The translations under genes and the position numbers were made by a program. From assembly GCF_047470865.1 (NCBI RefSeq), contig NZ_JAZDRH010000003.1, positions 143,834-207,833 on the forward strand: 64,000 nt of DNA, written 5' to 3'. A model generated the notes under the pieces. That model was given only the letters and a program-made list of their open reading frames with translations. It did not search any database and was not told where the DNA came from. Shown here one piece after another: positions 1 through 9,332 of the stretch (position 1 is the stretch's first letter; every line of letters begins with the position of its first letter). Source of the stretch: JAZDRH01 sp047470865 (GTDB lineage Bacteria > Pseudomonadota > Gammaproteobacteria > Pseudomonadales > Pseudomonadaceae).

Positions 1-1602
1 ACCACCAGCTGCCGCTTCAGGTGACGCATGGCCGATAGATAAACCCGAAGTGCCGCCTGAAAAACGTCCATCAGTTAATAGTGCGCAGGATTTACCCAAA
101 CCTTTTGATTTTAAGTAAGAAGTTGGGTAGAGCATTTCTTGCATGCCTGGCCCGCCTTTAGGGCCTTCGTAGCGAATAATAACGACATCGCCTGCTTGAA
201 CTTCATCAGCAAGAATACCTTTTACCGCTGCATCTTGGCTTTCAAAGATTTTGGCGCTGCCTTCGAACACTAAAATAGATTCATCAACCCCAGCGGTTTT
301 TACAACGCAGCCATCTTTGGCGATATTACCATAAAGTACAGCTAAGCCACCTTCGGTTGAGTAGGCGTGTTCTAGATCGCGAATGCAGCCTTCGCTACGG
401 TCTAAATCAAGGCTTTCCCAGCGTGAGTCTTGGCTAAAGGCAACCTGTGTTGGAATGCCACCAGGACCTGCCTTGAAAAAACGATGCACGTCTTGATCCT
501 GTGTGATGCGAATATCCCATTTAGCAATAGCATCAGCCATTGTTGGGCTATGCACTGTTGGTAAGTCAGTATGCAATAAGCCCGCACGTGAAAGTTCACC
601 TAAAATACTGAAAATACCACCTGCACGATGCACATCTTCCATGTGATATTTTTGGATATTTGGTGCAACTTTGCATAATTGCGGTACACGGCGTGATAGG
701 CGGTCAATATCACGCAGGTCAAAATTCACCTCGCCTTCTTGTGCAGCAGCCAATAAGTGCAAAATAGTATTGGTTGAGCCGCCCATTGCAATATCTAAGG
801 TCATGGCGTTTTCAAAGGCTTTCACGTTGGCAATATTGCGCGGTAGAGCGCGCTCATCGTTATCTTGGTAATAACGTTTGCATAGCTCAACTATGGTGCG
901 TCCTGCTTGCAAGAACAGTTGTTTACGGTCAGCGTGAGTCGCTAAAGTGGAGCCATTTCCAGGTAAAGATAGCCCCAGCGCTTCAGTTAAACAGTTCATT
1001 GAGTTGGCGGTGAACATGCCTGAACAAGAGCCGCAGGTTGGGCAGGCGCTACGTTCATATTCAGCTACTTTTTCATCGCTGCAGCTGTCATCAGCGGCAA
1101 TCACCATGGCATCTACAAGGTCTAAACCGTGGTTGGCTAGTTTTGTTTTTCCAGCTTCCATAGGGCCGCCTGAGACAAAGACCACAGGAATATTTAGGCG
1201 CAATGCTGCCATTAACATGCCGGGAGTGATTTTATCGCAGTTAGAGATACAAACTAACGCATCAGCACAATGGGCGTTAACCATGTATTCGACAGAGTCG
1301 GCAATAATTTCTCGGCTAGGTAGCGAATAGAGCATGCCGTCGTGCCCCATAGCGATACCATCATCTACCGCAATGGTATTGAACTCTTTGGCTACGCCGC
1401 CTGCACGCTCAATTTCACGCGCCACCAGCTGCCCGAGGTCTTTCAGGTGTACATGCCCAGGTACAAACTGGGTGAAAGAGTTGGCAATAGCAATAATAGG
1501 TTTTTGAAAGTCTTCATCTTTCATTCCAGTGGCGCGCCATAATGCGCGGGCACCAGCCATATTACGACCGAAAGTAGAGGTTTTTGAGCGATAATCAGGC
1601 AT
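1..1602 (-). CDS. ilvD: Dihydroxy-acid dehydratase (partial, C-terminus beyond the window)
   Basis: The enzyme dehydrates 2,3-dihydroxy-isovalerate and 2,3-dihydroxy-3-methylvalerate in valine/isoleucine synthesis in the cytoplasm, using an Fe-S cluster. The minus strand is open for 534 codons from an ATG at 1602, preceded by GGAAA at good spacing. The protein starts MPDYRSKTSTFGRNMAGAR and shows family motifs: CISNCDKITPGM, the Fe-S cysteine motif CPTCGSCSGMFTANSMNC, AMGGSTNT near the middle and DGRFSGGTSGLSIGH near the edge. The family is usually about 610-615 residues, so roughly 80 C-terminal residues lie left of the window. It stands alone upstream of rlmI with a 179-base gap. Identification is very secure. 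Confidence 0.97.
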   Translation of the reverse strand, partial: MPDYRSKTSTFGRNMAGARALWRATGMKDEDFQKPIIAIANSFTQFVPGHVHLKDLGQLVAREIERAGGVAKEFNTIAVDDGIAMGHDGMLYSLPSREIIADSVEYMVNAHCADALVCISNCDKITPGMLMAALRLNIPVVFVSGGPMEAGKTKLANHGLDLVDAMVIAADDSCSDEKVAEYERSACPTCGSCSGMFTANSMNCLTEALGLSLPGNGSTLATHADRKQLFLQAGRTIVELCKRYYQDNDERALPRNIANVKAFENAMTLDIAMGGSTNTILHLLAAAQEGEVNFDLRDIDRLSRRVPQLCKVAPNIQKYHMEDVHRAGGIFSILGELSRAGLLHTDLPTVHSPTMADAIAKWDIRITQDQDVHRFFKAGPGGIPTQVAFSQDSRWESLDLDRSEGCIRDLEHAYSTEGGLAVLYGNIAKDGCVVKTAGVDESILVFEGSAKIFESQDAAVKGILADEVQAGDVVIIRYEGPKGGPGMQEMLYPTSYLKSKGLGKSCALLTDGRFSGGTSGLSIGHASPEAAAGG

Positions 1603-1781
1603 GACGGTTTCCAGCACTATAAAAATGGTATGAACGAGTTATTGCACACTTGCAGAACTGTCGCGGGATGTCCGTACGGTTGGCAAAGTAAGCGGGTTTC
1701 CACAGTGTAGTGGCAGCCAATTTTGATTCTATGCCAGCCTTCGCAGGATAAGCAAAGACTGACTATGGATTAGCAAGAAAA

Positions 1782-2978
1782 TTAACTATTTGGCAAAATA
1801 CGACAAATAAAATGCTTCAAATAACTGCTTTCAGCAATGGCAGGATGTGCCGGAACATCAGGGCTTTGGCCTTGGCGTTCCAATACTTGTAAGTTGCGAT
1901 CAAGGTGGCGAGCGCTAGCAAGTAAGCTGCTTTGCATTTCTTCTTGGCTAAAAAATAAAGAACGTGTAGATACCATAAACAAACCGTCTTTGGCTAGCAA
2001 GCGCATTGCCCCCTCATATAGTCGACGGTAGCCTGCTTCACCTGTTTTAAAGTCTTTTTTACGGCGAATAAAATCAGGTGGATCAGCCAAAATAATATCG
2101 AATCGTTCTTCGGTCGACTTGAGCGTATCTAAGCCAGCCAGAACATCGCCTTGATAGCATTCAATCAAGTCAGCAACATGATTGTCTTCAGCATTGGCAA
2201 GCAAAACATCTGTTAAGTCTTGGCTATGCTCTAAACAAACAACTTGGCTTGCGCCGTTTACAGCGGCATTCAATGCCCAGTCACCAACACCAGCATAGAG
2301 GCTAAGTACGCGTTTTCCTTGCACATAATCTGCAAGTCGAGCGCGATTTAAGCGTTGGTCATAGTTCCAAGGTGCGCGTTTTTTCAGCAGCAAAGGGCTG
2401 ACATAGCGAATACCGTTTTCAATAACTTCTACCGCATCATCATCATCGCCATAGGCCGTTTCTAGGTATTTTTCTAGCCCTTCTAAATCACGGTTGGGCA
2501 GGTCGTTACGCCAGATAATAGTGCGCGCTTTGCAGCTTTTTACTAAGGCTTCAACAATGCTGTCTTTTAGCCGCTCCATAGCTTGAGTGCTAATTTGCAC
2601 ACTAAATACGTCACCAAAACGATCAATTTCAAGACCTGGTAATAAATCTGCTTCAGCATTGATGAGACGATAAAAGGGACTTTCAAATAGGTTTTCACGT
2701 AATGACAGTGCTACTTTTAGGCGATGGATTAGCAGTGATTTGTCTAAACTGTAGCCAGTATCGCGTGATACTATGCGCGCGCATACGAGTTGTTGTGGGT
2801 TTAATGCGGCTACGCCCATAGGTTTGCCATTGGCATTTTCAACGATGACTTGATCACCCATTTGGAAGTCACCTAAAGGGGTTGCTTTGGTGTCAACCTC
2901 ATTGCTGTAAATCCAAAGGTGGCCACTGCGCAAGCGGCGGTCAGCATTGGGCTTTAAACGCAAAACCGGCAAATTCAT
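1782..2978 (-). CDS. rlmI: Class I SAM-dependent rRNA methyltransferase, RlmI type (23S m5C1962)
   Basis: By family this methylates C1962 of 23S rRNA with S-adenosylmethionine. A PUA-like N-domain (LKPNADRRLRSGHLWIYSNEVD) is followed by a Rossmann methyltransferase domain with motif I VLSLYAGVGDWALNAA near residue 230 and the catalytic-loop signature LADPPDF near 310. I start at the MNLPVLRLK methionine (398 residues, close to E. coli RlmI) because GGAG lies seven bases upstream. An upstream start at 2996 would add six unlikely residues. It is monocistronic and divergent from the SdiA-regulated-type gene. The RlmI family name is secure; the exact modified base is taken from family knowledge. 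Confidence 0.93.
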   Translation of the reverse strand: MNLPVLRLKPNADRRLRSGHLWIYSNEVDTKATPLGDFQMGDQVIVENANGKPMGVAALNPQQLVCARIVSRDTGYSLDKSLLIHRLKVALSLRENLFESPFYRLINAEADLLPGLEIDRFGDVFSVQISTQAMERLKDSIVEALVKSCKARTIIWRNDLPNRDLEGLEKYLETAYGDDDDAVEVIENGIRYVSPLLLKKRAPWNYDQRLNRARLADYVQGKRVLSLYAGVGDWALNAAVNGASQVVCLEHSQDLTDVLLANAEDNHVADLIECYQGDVLAGLDTLKSTEERFDIILADPPDFIRRKKDFKTGEAGYRRLYEGAMRLLAKDGLFMVSTRSLFFSQEEMQSSLLASARHLDRNLQVLERQGQSPDVPAHPAIAESSYLKHFICRILPNS

Positions 2979-3067
2979 AAGGATCTCCACTGTCAAAACT
3001 AATTTGCACGAGCCTTGTCTATTTAAGCCCGTTTTTCATTTTGACTATTATAGGTAGTTCGCAAACG

Positions 3068-3973
3068 ATGCGTAGCGCTAATTCGCCTTGGGCACTAATA
3101 ACTTTTTTGATTGTTTTTATTTTGGCTATTTTGACTGTAGTTCTACAGTGGGATAAGCAGGTTATGCTGTGGTGGCAAGAGCATCACACCAGTCTAGAAG
3201 AGCGCCAACGTAGTATTTGGCTACCTAATTATGAGGTGGCAATTGAGGCTAAGGTTATTGCAAAAATTGGTGAGGAAGAAACCTCAGGTCTAAGCTGGAA
3301 CGATCAAAGCAATACCTTATTCACAGTGACAGGACAAAAAACACAAATTGCTGAAATGTCATTAACAGGGGAAACCTTACGCGTTATTCAGTTAGAAGGT
3401 TTTGGCGATCTTGAAGCAATTGAAGTGCTCGATGACGGCTATGTGGCTGTGATTAATGAGCGTAATGGGCAGCTAAAAATTTTTAAGTTGCCTACAGAAG
3501 ATCAAACAGTCCATTTGAAAGACGTAGAGATCGTTGAGATTGGTATCGGCGATGGCGGCAATAAAGGCATTGAGGGCATGGCCTGGGATTACAAAAATAA
3601 AGTGTTATGGGTAGCCAAAGAGCGCGATCCTAAAGGGTTATTTACGGTTGATATCAAAAGTAGGCCAGTGAAAGTTACGCAGGTCGCAAGTAAAGGCATT
3701 TTTATGAAAGATTTTTCAGCGATGGAGGTAGACCCACGCACAGGTCATCTTATTGTGCTGTCGGATCAATCGCAGATGCTCATGGAAGTCAGCCCAGAAG
3801 GCAAGCCTGTTAGTTATATGAAACTCACATTAGGTGCTAATGGTTTAGCAAGCACCATTGATCAAGCTGAAGGTGTGGCGATGGACGATAAAGGCAATAT
3901 TTTTATGGTCGCTGAGCCTAATCTGTTTTACTGGTTTGCGACGCCTGAGTCTGCGGCGGCAGTGGGCAAATAA
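3068..3973 (+). CDS. SdiA-regulated domain protein, membrane-anchored beta-propeller
   Basis: The protein has one N-terminal membrane helix (about residues 8-27, ALITFLIVFILAILTVVL) followed by a soluble, presumably periplasmic domain of about 250 residues. That domain resembles the SdiA-regulated family (YjiK-like): EETSGLSWNDQSNTLFTV, GFGDLEAIEVLDDG, GIEGMAWDYKNKVLWVAKERDP and a final QAEGVAMDDKGNIFMVAEPN read as successive propeller blades. The biochemical role of the family is unknown. I chose ATG 3068; an in-frame TTG at 3041 would add nine residues but has no ribosome site. No SdiA-type regulator is seen nearby, so the family name should not be read as evidence of quorum control. Confidence 0.8.
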   Translation: MRSANSPWALITFLIVFILAILTVVLQWDKQVMLWWQEHHTSLEERQRSIWLPNYEVAIEAKVIAKIGEEETSGLSWNDQSNTLFTVTGQKTQIAEMSLTGETLRVIQLEGFGDLEAIEVLDDGYVAVINERNGQLKIFKLPTEDQTVHLKDVEIVEIGIGDGGNKGIEGMAWDYKNKVLWVAKERDPKGLFTVDIKSRPVKVTQVASKGIFMKDFSAMEVDPRTGHLIVLSDQSQMLMEVSPEGKPVSYMKLTLGANGLASTIDQAEGVAMDDKGNIFMVAEPNLFYWFATPESAAAVGK

Positions 3974-4378
3974 TCTATTACTGGCGTAAAAACGGTGCTA
4001 AAGAAATTTTCGGCCTTAGTGGTTTGGCGCTAGGGCTGAAAATAGTAACAAGTAAATCTTGTGTGGCGTGCTCAGGTAATAGCGTTAGCTGCCTTGGGCA
4101 CGTAATCAGGTGGTAAGTTGCGCCATTCCAGCGCCTGCTGTCATAGCGACTAATACTCAATTGTTAGCCGTAGTTTTTGGCAGAAAAGATTTCACGCCTA
4201 CCTTTAGTTTTGGATAGCAAAGCCTAACGCTGCGGCAGTGCATGCAGATAAGCTTGATGTTATTGCAACTTTGTATGCTGGTGTTGTGCTCTAAGCATGA
4301 TGTATAAAGGGGTGACTTTGCTAGTAGAGCCTTATCGATCACCCTATTACTGTACATTAAAACAAAGGTTAGCCCAAT
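3974..4378. other. Intergenic region without a convincing gene
   Basis: About 400 bases lie between the SdiA-regulated-type gene and the TetR gene. Two short minus-strand open frames (3978-4160 and 4157-4357, 60 and 66 codons) cover most of it. Their composition and unusual Cys content do not look like a normal protein, and neither has a ribosome site or a recognisable motif. They could be remnants of a decayed gene, but I could not identify a parent. Confidence 0.4.
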
Positions 4379-4993
4379 TTAGGGTTGAGCTTGAAAAATA
4401 GGCCAAGCTTGTATCGCATTAAAAATAACGTGATTGAGTTCTTCTAAGCTGGCACCATCGCAGGCTTGCACAGTTAGGCCATTGATAACAGTAAGATAAA
4501 AATCAGTGATGGCCTGTATGGGAGCGTTAGCGGCGACATCGCCTTGTTCTATGCCAAGTTGTAACCGTTGCAGCAAATGCTGTTTATAGCTTTTGCGTTT
4601 TTCTTGCACATTGTGTTGCACTTCCGGAATTTCATGCGCACCGCTCATAGTGGCTGTGATGAGCATGCAACCCATAGGCTTATCTGGTTGAACTAGTCTT
4701 TTGGCTGAATCGTACATCAGTAATTCAAAAGCAACTTTGGCGGTTTTAGCCTTTTCCATAATAGGTAGAATAGGGCAGGCTTCATGTGTGAGATAATAAT
4801 CAATACAACGATTAAATAACGAAGCTTTATCGCCAAAACTACAATACAAGCTAGGCGCAGTAATGCCTAAAGCCTGTGTTAAGTCGCTAATAGACGTAGC
4901 AATATAGCCATTTTGCCAAAATAATAACATGGCTTTTTGTAAGGCTTCTTGTTCGTCAAAGCGTTTAGGGCGTCCGCGTTTTGTAGTACTCAT
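4379..4993 (-). CDS. TetR/AcrR-family transcriptional regulator
   Basis: This 204-residue protein has a classical TetR N-terminus: MSTTKRGRPKRFDEQEAL, then the helix-turn-helix ISDLTQALGITAPSLYCSFGDKASLF at about residues 33-60. The C-terminal ligand domain is of the TetR_C type found in YxaF/AcrR-like drug-efflux regulators. It is divergently transcribed from the MFS transporter at 5164, the usual arrangement for a repressor that controls its neighbour and itself. The intergenic region carries a repeated 12-mer that could be its operator. Effector unknown. Confidence 0.92.
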   Translation of the reverse strand: MSTTKRGRPKRFDEQEALQKAMLLFWQNGYIATSISDLTQALGITAPSLYCSFGDKASLFNRCIDYYLTHEACPILPIMEKAKTAKVAFELLMYDSAKRLVQPDKPMGCMLITATMSGAHEIPEVQHNVQEKRKSYKQHLLQRLQLGIEQGDVAANAPIQAITDFYLTVINGLTVQACDGASLEELNHVIFNAIQAWPIFQAQP

Positions 4994-5106
4994 AATCTCA
5001 CGTTGTTCAGCAAATGATGCGCTCCACAGTATGATTTAATTTTGTAACGATTGCTAAAAAAATAATTGACAGCCGTCAGCAACCTATGAAAAATAGCTGC
5101 TCTATT

Positions 5107-5145
5107 TTATAGCGATCATTATAAAAATAGAATTTATAGCGATCA
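5107..5145. promoter_or_regulatory. Candidate TetR operator: two direct copies of TTATAGCGATCA
   Basis: The 12-mer TTATAGCGATCA occurs at 5107-5118 and again exactly at 5134-5145, a 27-base repeat distance (about 2.5 helical turns). Both copies lie within 60 bases of the MFS start codon and about 115-150 bases from the divergent TetR start. A weaker relative, TTGTAACGATTG, lies near 5040. Seen directly: the exact repeat. Inferred: that it is the binding site of the neighbouring TetR regulator. TetR proteins usually bind palindromes, so the direct arrangement is atypical. Confidence 0.45.
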
Positions 5146-5163
5146 ATTTCTTTTGGTACTTGT

Positions 5164-6372
5164 ATGACAACATCTCATTCTCCGTCGCATAATGGTAGCT
5201 GGCTGGCGTTACTTTCGGCAACTTTTGCTTGTTTTATCATTGTGACAGGCGAGTTTTTGGCTATTAGTGTTCTCAATAATATTGCCCATGATTTTCAAAT
5301 ATCCGTAGGTTCAGCGGGCTTAACAGTCACTGTAACCTCTATTGCAGGCATGATGTCTTCATTGTTTATTCCTATTTATGCGAAAAATTTAGATAGACGT
5401 ATTGTGCTCTTGTTGTTGGTTGGGCTGATGATTGTGGCTAATTTGATTACCGCTTTAGCTACAGATTTTACTTTAGTACTCATTGGGCGCTTTGCTTTAG
5501 GCATTGCTCTAGGGGGCTTTTGGGGTGTGGCTGCAGGTTTGGTGTTACGTTTAGCGCCTACTCGTTTGTCCGTTGCGACCGCAGTGACCATCTTTTTTTC
5601 AGCAGTCACCTTAGTCACTGTGATTGGCGTACCTTTAGGCGCTTGGCTAGCGGATCACTATAGCTGGCGCACACCTTATTGGGCGTTAGTGGTGGCAGGT
5701 TTGCTAGCGTGGGTTTTGCAGTATATTTCATTGCCAAGTTTAAAACCCACCTCTGTTTTACGCTGGAAAGAGCTACTGTTAATGCCTTCACACCCTATTG
5801 CACGTAAAGGCTTAATTTTATTCACACTAATCTTTTTAGCGCATTTCTCTGTGTATAACTATTTCACCGCTTTCTTTAAGAAAACTGCAGGCTTTTCAGA
5901 TTCAGAAATATCAGGCTTATTATTGGTTTTTGGCGTGGCAAGCGTAGTGGGTAATCTGCTAGCAGGTTATTTGGGTAGATATAATATCCGTTATAACTTT
6001 GCGCTAAGTGCATTTTTGCTGAGTTTGACGTTTGCCTTATTTGCTGTTTCAGCCATTAACGTTTGGGTTGCAGTTACCTTAATTTCATTGTGGGGTATTG
6101 CATCAGGGCTGGTTCCTGCCAGCATCAATATCTGGATGCATATTCATGTGCCGCATCTGATTGAAAAAGGCTCGGCACTAATAACCTTTATGTTCTTAAT
6201 CTTAATTACTATTGGTAGCTTAGTTGGCGGATTTATTATGGATTACTACAGCGGCATAGTACTGATGCTAAGTATGCTGGGGATTGCTATGTTGGCGTTG
6301 TTATTAGTTTTTACCATGGCAAAAGGGCTGTCGAATACATCAGCGCAGTGCTCAACGACAGATGCCTGTTAA
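5164..6372 (+). CDS. MFS transporter, DHA1-type efflux permease
   Basis: A 402-residue inner-membrane protein with about 12 hydrophobic segments and the DHA1-like pattern GEFLAISVLNNIAHDFQISVG at the first helix, LDRRIVLLL (motif A-like) after helix 2 and GRFALGIALGGFWGV in helix 4. This resembles NepI/AraJ/YdhP-type exporters of purines, sugars or drugs. Start is the ATG at 5164; its ribosome site is weak. It is divergent from a TetR regulator that presumably represses it. Substrate cannot be read from the sequence. Confidence 0.9.
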   Translation: MTTSHSPSHNGSWLALLSATFACFIIVTGEFLAISVLNNIAHDFQISVGSAGLTVTVTSIAGMMSSLFIPIYAKNLDRRIVLLLLVGLMIVANLITALATDFTLVLIGRFALGIALGGFWGVAAGLVLRLAPTRLSVATAVTIFFSAVTLVTVIGVPLGAWLADHYSWRTPYWALVVAGLLAWVLQYISLPSLKPTSVLRWKELLLMPSHPIARKGLILFTLIFLAHFSVYNYFTAFFKKTAGFSDSEISGLLLVFGVASVVGNLLAGYLGRYNIRYNFALSAFLLSLTFALFAVSAINVWVAVTLISLWGIASGLVPASINIWMHIHVPHLIEKGSALITFMFLILITIGSLVGGFIMDYYSGIVLMLSMLGIAMLALLLVFTMAKGLSNTSAQCSTTDAC

Positions 6373-6386
6373 TCTGCTAAACCAGT

Positions 6387-6419
6387 AAAAAGCAGTAATA
6401 GCTGATGTGCTATTACTGC
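6387..6419 (-). terminator. Intrinsic terminator of rpiA (minus strand)
   Basis: Perfect 11-base inverted repeat GCAGTAATAGC / GCTATTACTGC (6392-6402, 6409-6419) with a 6-base loop. Read on the minus strand it is followed by five T (A-run 6387-6391). It sits between the convergent MFS and rpiA genes and could also act weakly on the plus-strand transcript. Confidence 0.8.
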
Positions 6420-6427
6420 GCATAGGC

Positions 6428-7099
6428 TTAGGGTTTTAATGTTTCTACGCCATTTACTGTACCCAGTAAAAGCACATCGGCTGGGCGTGCTGCAAATAAG
6501 CCATTCGTTACAACGCCTACAATATTGTTTAGCGCGATTTCTAATTCGACAGGATGGTTAATTTGCATGTTATGCACGTCTAGAATCACATTGCCGTTAT
6601 CAGTAACAACGCCTTGGCGGTAAACAGGGTCACCACCAAGCTTTACAATTTGACGTGCAACATAACTACGTGCCATAGGAATAACCTCTACAGGTAGAGG
6701 GAAGTTACCCAACACTTCTACTTTTTTACTGCCGTCAGCAATGCAAATAAAGGTTTTAGCGACAGCGGCGACAATTTTTTCACGCGTAAGTGCTGCACCA
6801 CCGCCTTTGATGAGTGCTAAATTGGCATCGGCCTCGTCAGCCCCGTCAATATAATAATCAAGGCTGGCAACAGTGTTTAAGTCATACACTTCAATACCGT
6901 GTTTTTTTAAGCGCTCGGCTGTAGCCTCAGAGCTAGCAACAGCACCGGCAAAATCGCCACGTAAATCAGCCAGCCTATCAATAAAAAAATTGGCAGTTGA
7001 GCCAGTGCCAATACCAAGAACAGTATCCTTAGCTAAATAAGGGCGGATGTAGTCAATTGCCGCCTTGGCAACAGCTTGCTTTAATTGATCTTGATTCAC
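6428..7099 (-). CDS. rpiA: Ribose-5-phosphate isomerase A
   Basis: RpiA interconverts ribose-5-phosphate and ribulose-5-phosphate in the non-oxidative pentose phosphate pathway. Visible motifs: the phosphate loop GIGTGSTANFFID, VASSEAT, YYIDGADEADANLALIKGGGAALTREKIVA (catalytic Asp/Glu/Lys region) and VEVIPMA. I start at the GTG giving VNQDQLKQAV (223 residues, first residue fMet), which matches the Pseudomonas RpiA N-terminus as I recall it. A GTG four codons upstream (7111) is the alternative. It is divergent from ilvA, the Pseudomonas neighbourhood for these two genes. Confidence 0.95.
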   Translation of the reverse strand: MNQDQLKQAVAKAAIDYIRPYLAKDTVLGIGTGSTANFFIDRLADLRGDFAGAVASSEATAERLKKHGIEVYDLNTVASLDYYIDGADEADANLALIKGGGAALTREKIVAAVAKTFICIADGSKKVEVLGNFPLPVEVIPMARSYVARQIVKLGGDPVYRQGVVTDNGNVILDVHNMQINHPVELEIALNNIVGVVTNGLFAARPADVLLLGTVNGVETLKP

Positions 7100-7222
7100 A
7101 GGGAGGTCCACACTTGGTTGTAAATTGCGGTGATTATACGCTTTTGTTTAGTTTTGGTGTGGTTGTTCGCCAGTTCGTGGAGTAGACTCATAGGCTTTCG
7201 TTAATTTCTAGAATTTCCCGCC

Positions 7223-8740
7223 ATGCTTGAACAATATGTAAGAAAAATCCTGACGGCGCGTGTTTACGATGTCGCAGAAGAAACACCACTACAATCGGCC
7301 TATCAACTGTCACAGCGCTTAGGCAACAGTATTTTATTGAAACGTGAAGATTTACAACCTGTTTTCTCGTTCAAAATTCGTGGTGCTTACAATAAAATTG
7401 CTCAGCTGAGTGAGGCTGAAAAAGCACGCGGAGTAGTGACAGCTTCAGCAGGTAATCATGCTCAAGGTGTGGCGTTAGCTGCAAAGCACTTAGGCATTAA
7501 AGCTACTATTGTTATGCCTAAAACTACGCCTGAAATTAAAGTAAAAGCGGTGCGCGCGCGTGGAGCTCGTGTGGTACTCCATGGTGATGCTTTCCCTGAG
7601 TCGTTAGCCCATTCATTGCGTTTAGTTGAAGAAAAAGGCTTTGTATATATCCACCCTTATGATGATCCGGATGTGATTGCGGGGCAGGGCACTGTTGCGA
7701 TGGAAATCTTACGTCAGCATCAAGGTGCGTTACATGCTGTATTTGTACCTTGCGGTGGCGGTGGGCTAATTGCAGGTGTGGCCGCCTATATCAAATATGT
7801 TCGCCCTGAAATTAAGGTGATTGGTGTAGAGCCAGAAGATTCTAATTGCTTACAGGCAGCTATGGCGGCTGGCGAGCGTGTTTCTTTACCTCAAGTAGGG
7901 CTTTTTGCTGATGGGGTTGCTGTATCGCAAATTGGCGAGCATACCTTTGCTGTATGCCGTGATTATGTTGACGAGGTAATCACAGTAAGCAGCGATGAAA
8001 TTTGTGCGGCTATGAAAGATATTTATGATGATACGCGCTCCATTACTGAGCCATCAGGCGCGTTGGCTGTTGCAGGTATCAAAAAATATGTAGCACGCTC
8101 AGCTATTAAAGATCAAAACCTTGTTGCTATTGATTCTGGTGCCAATGTCAATTTTGACCGTTTACGCCATGTGGCTGAACGTGCCGAGTTAGGCGAGCAA
8201 CGGGAAGCTATTATTGCTGTTACCATTCCAGAGAATCCAGGCAGCTTTAAACGCTTTTGCGAAGCTATTGGAAAACGTCAAATTACTGAATTTAATTACA
8301 GATTTCATAGCAAAGAGCAGGCGCATATCTTTGTTGGCGTACAAACGCATCCTGAATTAGATCCTCGTTCTGAGTTACTTAAACAGTTGGATGAAGCAGG
8401 GTTTCCTGTGATTGACCTAACAGAAAACGAACTGGCGAAGTTACATATTCGCCACATGGTGGGTGGCCATAATGATGCGGTAATAAATGAGCGTTTATAT
8501 CGTTTTGAGTTTCCAGAACGTCCTGGCGCGTTATTTAATTTCTTAAATAAACTCGGCGGTCATTGGAATATTTCAATGTTTCATTATCGAAATCATGGTG
8601 CCGCTGAAGGGCGCGTATTAGCTGCATTGCAAGTACCTGATGATGAAATGCATCTTGTCCCTGAAGCCTTTAATAGTATTGGTTACCCATATTGGGATGA
8701 AACGGACAACCCTGCATATAAACTGTTTTTAGCGCAATAA
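7223..8740 (+). CDS. ilvA: Threonine ammonia-lyase, biosynthetic
   Basis: PLP enzyme that deaminates threonine to 2-oxobutanoate, the first step to isoleucine. The PLP lysine lies in FSFKIRGAYNK (K51). Other motifs are ASAGNHAQGVALAA, the phosphate-binding glycine loop CGGGGLIAGVAAY, and two C-terminal ACT-like regulatory domains (about residues 325-400 and 420-500; RFEFPERPGALFNFLNKLGG). Length 505 equals the Pseudomonas/E. coli biosynthetic form, so feedback inhibition by isoleucine is expected from the family. There is no clear Shine-Dalgarno sequence before the ATG. The following membrane-protein gene starts 11 bases after its stop. Confidence 0.96.
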   Translation: MLEQYVRKILTARVYDVAEETPLQSAYQLSQRLGNSILLKREDLQPVFSFKIRGAYNKIAQLSEAEKARGVVTASAGNHAQGVALAAKHLGIKATIVMPKTTPEIKVKAVRARGARVVLHGDAFPESLAHSLRLVEEKGFVYIHPYDDPDVIAGQGTVAMEILRQHQGALHAVFVPCGGGGLIAGVAAYIKYVRPEIKVIGVEPEDSNCLQAAMAAGERVSLPQVGLFADGVAVSQIGEHTFAVCRDYVDEVITVSSDEICAAMKDIYDDTRSITEPSGALAVAGIKKYVARSAIKDQNLVAIDSGANVNFDRLRHVAERAELGEQREAIIAVTIPENPGSFKRFCEAIGKRQITEFNYRFHSKEQAHIFVGVQTHPELDPRSELLKQLDEAGFPVIDLTENELAKLHIRHMVGGHNDAVINERLYRFEFPERPGALFNFLNKLGGHWNISMFHYRNHGAAEGRVLAALQVPDDEMHLVPEAFNSIGYPYWDETDNPAYKLFLAQ

Positions 8741-8750
8741 AGAGAAGTCT

Positions 8751-9197
8751 ATGGACACTTATTTACTCATTCGTATCGCACATGGCGTTCCTGCTGTTCT
8801 GCTCATAGCAGGTATGTTGGCGCATATTATTATGCTGTGGCGAGCAAGCAGCAAAGCCGAGGTTAATGAGAGCCTGTTGCTACGTAAAATTGTGCGCAGT
8901 GCGCGTATTAGTATTCCTGCCTTTATGCTACTTAGTTTAAGTCTGCCAATATCAGGTTGGTGGATGGCGCATATTGCACATTGGCCTTTGGATTTAAAAT
9001 GGTTAGCGTTGGGTATTTACCTATTGCCATTGGTGTTTATTTTAGCAGCACTCTTAGGTCGTCAATTACTTGTTTGGTCAAAACAGCCAAAGCCATCGCT
9101 GGCCTCAAAGCAGAAACGCTGGTGTTTAGTGTGGGCGCTTTTAATTTTGCTTGTACTGATAGCTATTAGTGCGATCATGGGTGCTAAACCGCTCTAG
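8751..9197 (+). CDS. DUF2269-like four-helix integral membrane protein
   Basis: A 148-residue very hydrophobic protein with four predicted membrane helices (about 7-27, 50-70, 80-100, 122-142) and short charged loops. The early His in RIAHGVPAVLLIAGMLAH and the tandem W in SGWWMAHIAHWPLDLKW resemble the DUF2269 family of small inner-membrane proteins of unknown function. An AGAGAAG ribosome site precedes the ATG. It starts 11 bases after ilvA and may be co-transcribed with it. Confidence 0.65.
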   Translation: MDTYLLIRIAHGVPAVLLIAGMLAHIIMLWRASSKAEVNESLLLRKIVRSARISIPAFMLLSLSLPISGWWMAHIAHWPLDLKWLALGIYLLPLVFILAALLGRQLLVWSKQPKPSLASKQKRWCLVWALLILLVLIAISAIMGAKPL

Positions 9198-9332
9198 CTA
9201 AAAACGCCAGCTTTTAATAACCTAACTCATAAAATATGAGATAACTCACTGTTTTATGCTTTATCTTTTCACTATTGAGTAAAAACCGTTAAGCTTAAAC
9301 AAACTATTTTTACTCATTTCAAGGAATTACAC

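Noticed and set aside
947..1330. 127-codon plus-strand open frame at the left edge
   Set aside because: Antisense shadow of ilvD, which is recognisable over its whole visible length.
3978..4357. Two overlapping short minus-strand frames as small genes
   Set aside because: No ribosome site, no recognisable motif and odd composition; reported only as a gene-free region.
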